Source: Bacteroidales bacterium UBA1736 (GTDB lineage: Bacteria; Bacteroidota; Bacteroidia; Bacteroidales; UBA932). Taken from it: a stretch of 23,624 nt of DNA. Below, in pieces: positions 17,205 to 23,624 of this stretch (position 1 is the first letter of the stretch; every line of letters starts with the position of its first letter). The position numbers were made by a program, and so were the translations under genes. The stretch is from assembly GCA_002315825.1 (NCBI GenBank), contig DCIC01000065.1, positions 21,071-44,694 of the forward strand, given 5' to 3'. The notes beneath the pieces are model-generated. The model did not search any database, was not told where the DNA came from, and saw only the letters and a list, made by a program, of their open reading frames with translations.

Positions 17205-18098
17205 ATTTTCTATGCCCGACGCCACCTTCTCCAAAAGCCACCCCGGGGTCGAAGTAGCTCCGCACACTCCGACATTGTCTCCCGAAACGAACCAGGAAGG
17301 GTCCAAATCAAGTTCCGACACAACGCGGTATGATCTGGGATTGACAGAGCGGCAAAGACTGAACAGGACTCGCCCGTTGGAACTTGACTCCCCTGCAACA
17401 AAAACCACCGCACTATGATTCCGCGCAAATTCTTTGAGCAGCTTGTGACGGGTTGCCACTTGTTTGCAAATTGTTTCGTGAACGGTCAATTTCTGCTGAC
17501 AAGAGATACGACCCTTGAGATATTGAGCCAGATAGGAATATTCTTCCGGGCTCTTTGTCGTCTGAGAAAACAGCTCAATGGGCTTTTCGAGAGGGATGCG
17601 ACCTTCGTTCTGCGCACATTGGAGCATCTCCAGATTCTCAACCACCACAGCATTGCCATCCACTTGACCCAGAAGTCCGAGCACCTCAGCGTGGCCGACT
17701 TTCCCGAAGATGATAATGGTACCGCCGAAGGGTTTCACTCTTTCACAGGCTCGTTTTATCTCGGCCTGAAGTCTCAGTACAACGGGACAAGTGCAGTCTA
17801 TGACCTCATATTCCAATGAGGCAGCCAATTTATAAGTAGATGGAGGCTCTCCGTGTGCCCGGATGAGCAAGGTTTCTCCTTTGTGAGAATTTTGCTGCTT
17901 ATATAAATCGGAGAGCTCAATATGATCAAGCCCCCGCTTCTGCAGACGCGCCATCTCCTCTTCGTTGTGGACGATAGCTCCAAGAGAATACAGTGTCCCG
18001 TCCTTTCTGGTATCCAGAAAATTTTCAGCGGCGCCAATTGCCCTGATCACACCAGCGCAAAAGCCGGAACCGGGATCTATTTCAACAGAAAGAGCCAT
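17193..18098 (-). CDS. ispH: 4-hydroxy-3-methylbut-2-enyl diphosphate reductase
   Basis: The last step of the MEP isoprenoid pathway, converting HMBPP to IPP and DMAPP. The 301-aa protein keeps the three [4Fe-4S] cysteines at Cys14 (DPGSGFCAGV), Cys104 (DCTCPVV) and Cys211 (TICKQVATR). It also keeps His44 (VHN), His82 (AHG), the GHAEVLG motif with His136 and Glu138, and QTTKS. I chose ATG 18098, giving MALSVEIDPGSGFCAG; the longer in-frame start at 18143 would run 46 nt into cmk. The start overlaps the cmk stop by one base (TAATG), which supports translational coupling. Cmk-ispH adjacency is common in Bacteroidetes. Confidence 0.95.
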   Translation of the reverse strand: MALSVEIDPGSGFCAGVIRAIGAAENFLDTRKDGTLYSLGAIVHNEEEMARLQKRGLDHIELSDLYKQQNSHKGETLLIRAHGEPPSTYKLAASLEYEVIDCTCPVVLRLQAEIKRACERVKPFGGTIIIFGKVGHAEVLGLLGQVDGNAVVVENLEMLQCAQNEGRIPLEKPIELFSQTTKSPEEYSYLAQYLKGRISCQQKLTVHETICKQVATRHKLLKEFARNHSAVVFVAGESSSNGRVLFSLCRSVNPRSYRVVSELDLDPSWFVSGDNVGVCGATSTPGWLLEKVASGIENFAL

Positions 18099-18799
18099 TA
18101 TTCCAAAATTCCGAACTTCCCTTGAATGAGACCTTTCACCCAAGCCAGAGACGAGGCTACAGTCATATTGCCATTATCAAGCAGATACGAGTCTTCAGCA
18201 CGGACAAGAGGAGAAATTTCTCTATGCGAATCCAGATAATCCCTCTTCGAAAGATTTTGAGTAACTTCCTCCAATGTAACATTTTCCCCCTTAGCTATCT
18301 GCTCTTCGTAGCGTCTTTGCGAACGGACCTCCAGACTGGTCGCCATAAATATTTTCAATTGAGCATTAGGGAATACGTGCGTGCCAATATCCCTTCCATC
18401 CATCACAATACGGCCTTTTTTGCCATATGGCTGAAGAATCCCGTTCACATAGTCCCGCACAAATGCAAGGGAGGATATCTGACTGACTGAATTTGAGATC
18501 TCAAGCGAACGGATTAAATCCCCTACCGGTCTGCCATTTATCAAAAAAGACTCTCGCATATTGTCCGTCTGAGTGAAGACAAGGTCAAGTCCCGGAAGAG
18601 CCCGACTAAGTCCACCTTCATCAAGTGACATATCAGAATGAATGAAGCCATTCTCCAACGCAAACAATGTGACGCAACGGTACAAAGCCCCTGAATCAAT
18701 GTAAAAGAAGCCGAACTCTGCGGCCAGAGAACGGGCAAACGTCGACTTGCCGGCCGATGAATAGCCATCGACTGCAATAATAATGTCAGGTATTTTCAT
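18098..18799 (-). CDS. cmk: Cytidylate kinase
   Basis: Phosphorylates CMP and dCMP with ATP. The 233-aa protein has the P-loop GYSSAGKST (residues 12-20; GPSGSGKST in many homologues), YIDSGALYR (33-41) for substrate binding, and GRDIGTHVFP (135-144). The LID-type arginine region is ATSLEVRSQRRYEE. Length is near the E. coli value of 227. It follows the O-methyltransferase after 7 nt and overlaps the ispH start by one base. Confidence 0.94.
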   Translation of the reverse strand: MKIPDIIIAVDGYSSAGKSTFARSLAAEFGFFYIDSGALYRCVTLFALENGFIHSDMSLDEGGLSRALPGLDLVFTQTDNMRESFLINGRPVGDLIRSLEISNSVSQISSLAFVRDYVNGILQPYGKKGRIVMDGRDIGTHVFPNAQLKIFMATSLEVRSQRRYEEQIAKGENVTLEEVTQNLSKRDYLDSHREISPLVRAEDSYLLDNGNMTVASSLAWVKGLIQGKFGILE

Positions 18800-18806
18800 A
18801 GCTCAT

Positions 18807-19436
18807 TCATTTTTTTGTAATCACCGAGAGTCCATCCCTGAGAGGCAAAATAACTACATCCACTCTTGGGTCGGAGGACACTAAATCATTGAAAGCCAAT
18901 AGAGACTGTGTCTGCTTATCACAAGATGGACTCTGCTCGAACACCTTTCCGCCAAGAAGAACATCATCAACCAGAATCAATCCCCCGGAACGGACACGTG
19001 GCAGAACCAGTTCATAATACTGCTGATACTCCCTCTTATTGGCATCAATATACACAAAATCATACACTTTATCCGTCGACGACAGAAATGCAACAGCATC
19101 ACAGATATGAAGTTTTATCCGGTCTTCGACTCCGGCACGTTTCCACCCTTCGCGAATAAGGTCCTCAAGTTCGTCATTAATTTCCAAAGAATCAACACAT
19201 CCCCCACCAGAAAGTCCATTAGCCAGACACACCGCACTGTACCCGGTAAATGTTCCTATCTCCAGGATATTCTTCGCGCCGCACAATCTCACAAGGCTTG
19301 TCAGCAAAGCTCCCTGAACAGGTCCGGACAACATCTGTCTGAAGTTCGTGCGGATATTTGTCTGTTTTTCAATCCACGCCAAAGCCTCACTCTGAGGAGT
19401 GCTATGTTCAAGGATGTATTTGTACGCGCGATCCAT
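18807..19436 (-). CDS. SAM-dependent O-methyltransferase (family 3, catechol/caffeoyl-CoA type)
   Basis: A 209-aa class I methyltransferase. The SAM-binding glycine loop is EIGTFTGYS (residues 59-67), the acidic ribose-binding strand is SLEIN, and the metal-site motif YIDANKREY (129-137) plus VDDVLLGGKV (156-165) are those of PF01596. The substrate is unknown; these enzymes usually need a divalent metal and act on catechol-like hydroxyls, though bacterial members also include tRNA enzymes such as TrmR. It lies 6 nt after the second M16 reading frame and 7 nt before cmk. Confidence 0.9.
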   Translation of the reverse strand: MDRAYKYILEHSTPQSEALAWIEKQTNIRTNFRQMLSGPVQGALLTSLVRLCGAKNILEIGTFTGYSAVCLANGLSGGGCVDSLEINDELEDLIREGWKRAGVEDRIKLHICDAVAFLSSTDKVYDFVYIDANKREYQQYYELVLPRVRSGGLILVDDVLLGGKVFEQSPSCDKQTQSLLAFNDLVSSDPRVDVVILPLRDGLSVITKK

Positions 19437-19442
19437 AACTCA

Positions 19443-19997
19443 CTATAAATATACGAGTCTGCCCATATTGTCCGGATTGAAAATCCGTGCTGCAACCGCC
19501 TTGATTTCCTCTGCGGTGACCGAATCCACCTTCTTTCTATCTTCTTCTTCGGAAGGCACAGAGCCATAAGCCAAAAGGCATTTCCCCATTGACAGACACT
19601 GAGCTTCACTTCCTTCAGAGCTGATGGCCAGTTGTCCTTTCAACTGTTTCTTGGCCGAGCGCAATCTTGAATCCGAAAGGGGTGTCTGAGTAATTTTAAG
19701 CAACTCCTTCCTGATGATTTCCATACAAGTCTCAACATTGGATTTGTCACAGCCCAGACTGATTGCAAAAATTCCGCTGTCACTATATTGAGTATATGAA
19801 CACTCCACCCCATAGACAAGACCACGCTTCTCTCTGAGCTCCCTGTTAAGGATAGAATTAGATCCGGGGCCACCGAGAATGTTTGCCAGCAGAACAGTCG
19901 CTATTCTCTCCCTCTCTTCATATAGGGAAGGGGCCTTGGCCCCCCAGACAGCATTCACCTCGTGATTATGTTTATCAATTGTCTTGTCGAAGCGCAT
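19443..19997 (-). CDS. M16 peptidase, C-terminal half (separate reading frame)
   Basis: A 184-aa product matching the C-terminal, metal-free domain of a Bacteroidetes M16 (insulinase-like) peptidase: LLANILGGPGSNSILNRELR, then GLVYGVECSYTQYSDSGIF. The Arg55/Tyr62 pair (REKRGLVY) is the usual substrate-positioning R-x6-Y of M16. It has no zinc motif of its own. It lies in the +1 frame relative to the preceding half-gene and its first ATG (19997) is inside that gene's last 23 nt. An upstream TGA in this frame just before the ATG bounds it. It could be made by re-initiation, or the pair may be one gene broken by a frameshift. See the N-terminal half. Confidence 0.8.
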   Translation of the reverse strand: MRFDKTIDKHNHEVNAVWGAKAPSLYEERERIATVLLANILGGPGSNSILNRELREKRGLVYGVECSYTQYSDSGIFAISLGCDKSNVETCMEIIRKELLKITQTPLSDSRLRSAKKQLKGQLAISSEGSEAQCLSMGKCLLAYGSVPSEEEDRKKVDSVTAEEIKAVAARIFNPDNMGRLVYL

Positions 19998-20616
19998 AAT
20001 ATTTGTTCAATAGTCTGACAGCCTTGTTCTCCATTTCTGCCTCATCCACGTCCGCAACCACCGCGAATGCCATCTTCTGCGGAAGAAAACAAGTCTTGAC
20101 AAAATTTGACAACTCTGCAGAATTAATCTTCCTTACACTTGCGACCGTCCCTAATATGGAATTGCCCAATGGGTGCCCCTCGAAGAGCATCTCTTCAAAA
20201 CGGTCATAGACATCATCCGAGGGACTGTCCTTGTATGAATTGATTTCTTCTATTATGACTCCCTTTTCCTTCTCCACTTCCTTTGCGGGAAACGTCGGAT
20301 CATTGGCCAGTTCCAGAAGCAGATCAGCAGCTTTCACCCAATCTTCCTTGAGAACAGTGGCGTGAAGCACTATCTCTTCCTTTGTCGTATAGGCATTCAA
20401 CTCTCCGCCCAAACGATCCAGATAATTGTTGATTACCGTTGCTGACTTTTTCCCCGTTCCTTTGAAAAGTGCATGTTCGCAAAAATGTGCTATCCCGGAA
20501 TGGAAATCTCCCTGAGAACGGGCTCCGCATCTGATGCTCAGCGAGCAGCAGGCCACTTGTGAGCCACTTCTCTTGACAGCATATCGCAGGCCGCATTCTA
20601 CAACTCCAGTCTTCAT
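19975..20616 (-). CDS. M16 zinc peptidase, N-terminal catalytic half
   Basis: A 213-aa product matching the N-terminal domain of an M16 peptidase. The inverted zinc motif HFCEH is present (His44, Glu47, His48), with the third ligand in GVIIEEINSYKD (Glu123 or Glu124), and the GGELNAYTTKEE block follows the motif as usual. Family members that I remember are about 410 aa in one chain. Here the chain stops after NKYYALRQDN at 19975 and the second domain continues in the +1 frame. The linker seems about 15-20 residues shorter than usual, so a small deletion rather than a one-base error is possible. The start directly follows the stop of the upstream secreted-protein gene (TAG then ATG). Cytoplasmic, as no signal peptide is seen. 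Confidence 0.82.
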   Translation of the reverse strand: MKTGVVECGLRYAVKRSGSQVACCSLSIRCGARSQGDFHSGIAHFCEHALFKGTGKKSATVINNYLDRLGGELNAYTTKEEIVLHATVLKEDWVKAADLLLELANDPTFPAKEVEKEKGVIIEEINSYKDSPSDDVYDRFEEMLFEGHPLGNSILGTVASVRKINSAELSNFVKTCFLPQKMAFAVVADVDEAEMENKAVRLLNKYYALRQDN

Positions 20617-21468
20617 CTATCGTATTTTCTTTGTTGCGGAGATGATCTTTATGTCTGAGTCAAGAAATCCCACCGGATTTTTATCGCTCACTTTGTGCTT
20701 GTCGAAATAGTATAATTCGTGAATATCCGCGGAGATCACCATCTTATAGCAATATGACCCCTTCTCAGGATTCAAAGGTCCTATGGCAAAACCCACAAGC
20801 ATTTTCTCCTGCCCGGACATAAAGGTCTCATCCACTTCATCCTCATCCCTTGCCTCAATCCCACATCCCGGATTCAGCGTGGTGCAAAGATCAGTTGATG
20901 CGATTATGATGTCTTTATCCCAATCCTTACCCATACGCTTTGCATATACAGACAATCCTGTATAACCGGCCAGGTCGGAAGTCATTGCCCGAAGGGTATA
21001 ATCCTGGACAATATCCAATACCGCAGGAATAAGCACAGTCTCTCTGCCGGAAGTCTGCCCGACTGAAGCATAAGGAACCTGAACTACGACAAGGGCCTCA
21101 TTGTTGGGGTCATTGGAATCCTCCACCCCGCCTTTCTCAAGAACAAGGAAACAAAGACCCGGCTCTTTCTCCTTCTTGAACTGCCCCTCCATCGGGACCA
21201 GAAAATAGTACTCCGGATTAGTCTTCATTGAGGAATATTCTTCTCTGGTGCAGAACTCAAAAGGTGAAACCCTCCAACGTCTTGACACCTCTTCCTTATA
21301 AGGAATATCAAACAATTCGTTCCCGGTCAGGACCACTTTTGTGGTCTTTGTGGTGAAGTCGCTAATCTTCAACTTCTTTGTAACAATCTTTGCCTGAGCC
21401 CCACAGAAGCAAGGAAACAACACAGCGAACAACGCCGCCACCAAAAGCTTTTTCATCATTTTCATCAT
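20617..21468 (-). CDS. Secreted protein of unknown function
   Basis: I do not recognise the family. The 283-aa product has a signal peptide (KKLLVAALFAVLFPCFCGAQ), with cleavage likely after GAQA. The body is mixed alpha/beta in character, with several acidic stretches (EARDEDEVDETF) and scattered Cys, and no repeats or further membrane segments. Four ATGs cluster at the start (21468, 21465, 21459, 21456). The -7 box at 21473-21480 would put transcription start near 21466-21469, so ATG 21459 or 21456 may be the true start. It is first in the operon with the M16 peptidase, O-methyltransferase, cmk and ispH, and abuts the peptidase with no gap. Confidence 0.78.
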   Translation of the reverse strand: MMKMMKKLLVAALFAVLFPCFCGAQAKIVTKKLKISDFTTKTTKVVLTGNELFDIPYKEEVSRRWRVSPFEFCTREEYSSMKTNPEYYFLVPMEGQFKKEKEPGLCFLVLEKGGVEDSNDPNNEALVVVQVPYASVGQTSGRETVLIPAVLDIVQDYTLRAMTSDLAGYTGLSVYAKRMGKDWDKDIIIASTDLCTTLNPGCGIEARDEDEVDETFMSGQEKMLVGFAIGPLNPEKGSYCYKMVISADIHELYYFDKHKVSDKNPVGFLDSDIKIISATKKIR

Positions 21469-21472
21469 AATG

Positions 21473-21480
21473 CAAAGTTA
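21473..21480 (-). promoter_or_regulatory. Probable -7 promoter box for the secreted protein-M16-cmk-ispH operon
   Basis: Reads TAACTTTG on the minus strand, matching TAnnTTTG. It ends only 4 nt before the first possible ATG of the gene, which implies either a leaderless message or use of one of the downstream ATGs. No -33 TTTG at ideal spacing. Confidence 0.5.
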
Positions 21481-21492
21481 CGAAATTAAGAT

Positions 21493-21500
21493 TATATTTG
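21493..21500 (+). promoter_or_regulatory. Probable -7 promoter box for dnaX
   Basis: Reads TATATTTG, matching TAnnTTTG, 19 nt before the dnaX ATG. It is 12 nt from the opposing minus-strand box, so the 51-nt spacer holds two back-to-back promoters. Confidence 0.52.
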
Positions 21501-21519
21501 TAATTCAATTATAGTTGGT

Positions 21520-23241
21520 ATGTCAGAGTATATTGTATCCGCCCGCAAATACAGACCTGTCTCTTTTGAGACCTTGATTGGTCAAGACAACATTGCCCAG
21601 ACACTCAAGAATTCAATCACCAGAGGAAAACTTGCTCACGCATACCTTTTCTGTGGTCCCAGAGGAGTCGGCAAGACCAGTACCGCAAGAATCTTTGCGA
21701 AGACTATCAACTGTTCCAATCCGTCAGCGGAAATGGAGCCCTGCGGCGAATGCGAATCCTGCAAATCTTTTGCCGAAGGTAGGTCATACTGCATTCACGA
21801 GTTGGATGCGGCTTCCAACAATGGTGTCGATGACATCAAAGCACTGATGGATCAGGTACAGATACCCCCTCAGGTCGGAAAATACAGCGTCTTCATCATC
21901 GATGAGGTCCATATGCTCAGTCAGTCAGCCTTCAATGCCTTTCTGAAAACGCTTGAAGAGCCACCCGCTCACGCCATTTTCATTCTGGCCACAACGGAAA
22001 AGCACAAGATTCTCCCTACCATCCTCAGCCGATGTCAGACCTACGATTTCAACCGCATCTCCATTCCGGATATTGTGGAGAACCTCAGAGGCATCGCCGA
22101 CAAAGAAGGAATCACGGTGGACGAAGAATCTCTTCACATAATAGCAAGGAAGGCGGATGGAGCAATGCGTGATGCTCTGACCATTTTCGATCAGACTGTA
22201 GCATTTTGCGGAACTGAAATCCACTACGAGGACGTCATTCGCAACCTCAACGTCCTTGACTACGAGTACAACTTCAATCTGGTCGAATCTTTCCTCACCG
22301 GGGACTATGGCAAAGCCTTCCTGACTTTTGATGAAATTCTGAATAAGGGATTTAACGCTCTGCATTTCATATCATCCCTGAGTTCGCACTTCAGAGACTT
22401 GATTGTCAGTAAAACAGCAGGGCTTGAGGCTCTCCTCGACCTTCCGGAATCCCTCAAATTGAGATACAAGGAACAAGCCGGCAAATGTTCCATCCGCTAT
22501 CTGTATGACGCATTGAACATTTGCACACAATGCGAAAGCGGATATAAAGCCAGCTCAAATCAACGGCTTCACATCGAATTCGCACTGATGAAGCTATCGC
22601 TGCTCAACTCCGTACCGTCAGCAGAAGAGAAGCCCTCAATCAGGCGGCCTGAGCCCACAGTGGCACCCGAGCCTGCACAAAAACCGGTTCCTGTGCCCGT
22701 CCCGATCGAGAAAAAGATTTCTGAGTCCCCGGAAACAAAGACACCCGACAATCCCCAGACAAGAAAAGTTGTCAAGGGAGCGGCTTCTCTATCCCTATCC
22801 TCTATTATAGAGAGCGGGAGCAATTCAAGCAAAGCTACCGAAAATCAAATTTCCGAAATTAATTCCCCCTTACCTCAGGACGATGACATAAAGGCCAAAT
22901 GGACAGATTTAGCTGCTCTCTACTCAGCCCAGCCACGACTCTCAAACGCAATAGCAAGCGCCCAATTGAGCTTTGCCGAAGATAATGGTGTAAAAGTGGT
23001 ATGCTTCAGCGTAGTCAATGAAGCCCAGCAAAAATGGATAAGGGACAAGATGCTGAGGGAGATAGAGGGAAAGCTCCAAAACCTCACAGGAAGTTCTCGA
23101 ATCAGGCTGGACGTGAGCGTCATTCCTGACACTGAAACTAAGGAAGTGGCATATCTTCCTCAGGAAAAGGCAAAAGTATTAATGGAAGAAAACCCTCAAG
23201 TCAAAGATTTTATCATAGACCTGGGACTGGATATCAAATAG
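21520..23241 (+). CDS. dnaX: DNA polymerase III subunit gamma/tau
   Basis: The clamp-loader ATPase of the replicative polymerase. The 573-aa protein has Walker A GPRGVGKTS (residues 46-54), four zinc-ligand cysteines (65, 75, 78, 81), Walker B DEVH (128-131), sensor-1 ATTE (157-160) and the SRCQ motif. AAA+ domains I-III run to about residue 365. A Pro/Glu-rich, low-complexity linker (about 367-445) follows, then a tau-like C-terminal domain. Within the linker, AAA-AAG codons 398-399 precede a -1-frame stop; see findings. It is separated from lptB by 3 nt. Confidence 0.95.
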   Translation: MSEYIVSARKYRPVSFETLIGQDNIAQTLKNSITRGKLAHAYLFCGPRGVGKTSTARIFAKTINCSNPSAEMEPCGECESCKSFAEGRSYCIHELDAASNNGVDDIKALMDQVQIPPQVGKYSVFIIDEVHMLSQSAFNAFLKTLEEPPAHAIFILATTEKHKILPTILSRCQTYDFNRISIPDIVENLRGIADKEGITVDEESLHIIARKADGAMRDALTIFDQTVAFCGTEIHYEDVIRNLNVLDYEYNFNLVESFLTGDYGKAFLTFDEILNKGFNALHFISSLSSHFRDLIVSKTAGLEALLDLPESLKLRYKEQAGKCSIRYLYDALNICTQCESGYKASSNQRLHIEFALMKLSLLNSVPSAEEKPSIRRPEPTVAPEPAQKPVPVPVPIEKKISESPETKTPDNPQTRKVVKGAASLSLSSIIESGSNSSKATENQISEINSPLPQDDDIKAKWTDLAALYSAQPRLSNAIASAQLSFAEDNGVKVVCFSVVNEAQQKWIRDKMLREIEGKLQNLTGSSRIRLDVSVIPDTETKEVAYLPQEKAKVLMEENPQVKDFIIDLGLDIK

Positions 23242-23244
23242 AAT

Positions 23245-23624
23245 ATGAAACTGCGTTGTGAAAATCTTGTCAAGAAATATGGCGTCCGCACAGTTGTGAA
23301 AGGCGTCTCAATGGAAGTTAATCAGGGTGAGATCGTCGGATTTCTGGGGCCGAACGGTGCAGGCAAGACCACCAGCTTCTATATGATAACCGGACAGATT
23401 GTCCCAAATGGTGGAGATATCTATCTTGATGACCAGAATATTACAAAACTGCCTATGTACAAGAGGGCACAGATGGGTATCGGATATCTGCCTCAGGAAG
23501 CATCGGTATTTCGCAAAATGTCAGTTGAAGACAACATCATTTCCGTTATGGAGATGGCCGGAATGAGCAGGGAGACAAGAGAGAACAAGTTGGAGCGGCT
23601 GATTGACGAATTCAACCTTTCAAA
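23245..23624 (+). CDS. lptB: LPS export ABC transporter ATP-binding protein, 3' end outside window
   Basis: The cytoplasmic ATPase of the Lpt machine that moves lipopolysaccharide to the outer membrane. About 126 residues are visible from ATG 23245. The Walker A motif GPNGAGKTT (residues 35-43) and the Q-loop YLPQEASVFRKMSVEDNI (from 81, Gln84) are close to E. coli LptB, in which the EASIF(R)-L-V-DN segment contacts LptFG. The signature and Walker B motifs lie past the right edge. It starts 3 nt after the dnaX stop. Confidence 0.93.
   Translation, partial: MKLRCENLVKKYGVRTVVKGVSMEVNQGEIVGFLGPNGAGKTTSFYMITGQIVPNGGDIYLDDQNITKLPMYKRAQMGIGYLPQEASVFRKMSVEDNIISVMEMAGMSRETRENKLERLIDEFNLS

Noticed and set aside
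21925..22365. 146-codon open frame antisense to dnaX
   Set aside because: It lies fully within the conserved AAA+ region of dnaX and its translation resembles no protein family.
1..23624. Mobile elements, CRISPR arrays, tRNA or rRNA genes
   Set aside because: No transposase, integrase, repeat-spacer pattern, cloverleaf or rRNA segment was seen; gene order and base use look uniformly chromosomal.

Overview
The window looks like a chromosomal housekeeping segment from a member of the Bacteroidales (Bacteroidota). The basis is the protein families: a eukaryote-type GT3 glycogen synthase, a GH57/GT4/debranching triplet, a DUF4783 protein, a cmk-ispH pair, and a very long NtrY-like histidine kinase. 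The spacers also carry promoter boxes of the Bacteroidetes form TAnnTTTG. The assignment comes from family resemblance and promoter form, not from a database search. Coding density is very high and most neighbours overlap or abut. I see no rRNA, tRNA, CRISPR array, insertion sequence or phage gene, and no stretch over 300 bases lacks a gene.

Region 1 (1-8907, minus strand) reads as one operon transcribed right to left: xseA, xseB, glgB, a glycogen debranching enzyme, a GT4 glycosyltransferase, a GH57 alpha-glucanase and a GT3 glycogen synthase cut by the left edge. The five glycogen genes cover chain elongation, branching and debranching. Both the synthase and the branching enzyme are of the type best known from eukaryotes. 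No ADP-glucose pyrophosphorylase is present in the window.

Region 2 (8993-12123, plus strand) is divergent from region 1 and holds engB/ysxC, prs, an 80-aa cysteine-containing membrane protein, and der. Two ribosome-assembly GTPases thus flank PRPP synthase and an unknown small protein; three of the junctions are 4-nt overlaps or nearly so.

Region 3 (12110-16126, minus strand) holds rlmH followed directly by a 1180-aa multi-membrane-span sensor histidine kinase with no response regulator beside it. The kinase gene overlaps der tail to tail by 14 nt. A small DUF4783 secreted protein (16157-16561, plus) is divergent from rlmH and converges on efp (16566-17132, minus), which has its own well-formed promoter inside the 3' end of ispH.

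Region 4 (17193-21468, minus strand) is a second tight operon: an unrecognised secreted protein, an M16-family zinc peptidase split into two overlapping reading frames, an O-methyltransferase, cmk and ispH. Region 5 (21520-23624, plus strand) is dnaX followed by lptB, cut by the right edge.

No clearly new multi-gene system stands out. The most interesting points are the split M16 peptidase, whose halves each keep their expected catalytic residues, the conserved-looking small Cys protein between prs and der, the unusual catalytic-domain motif in the debranching enzyme, and the attachment of exonuclease VII genes to the head of a glycogen operon.
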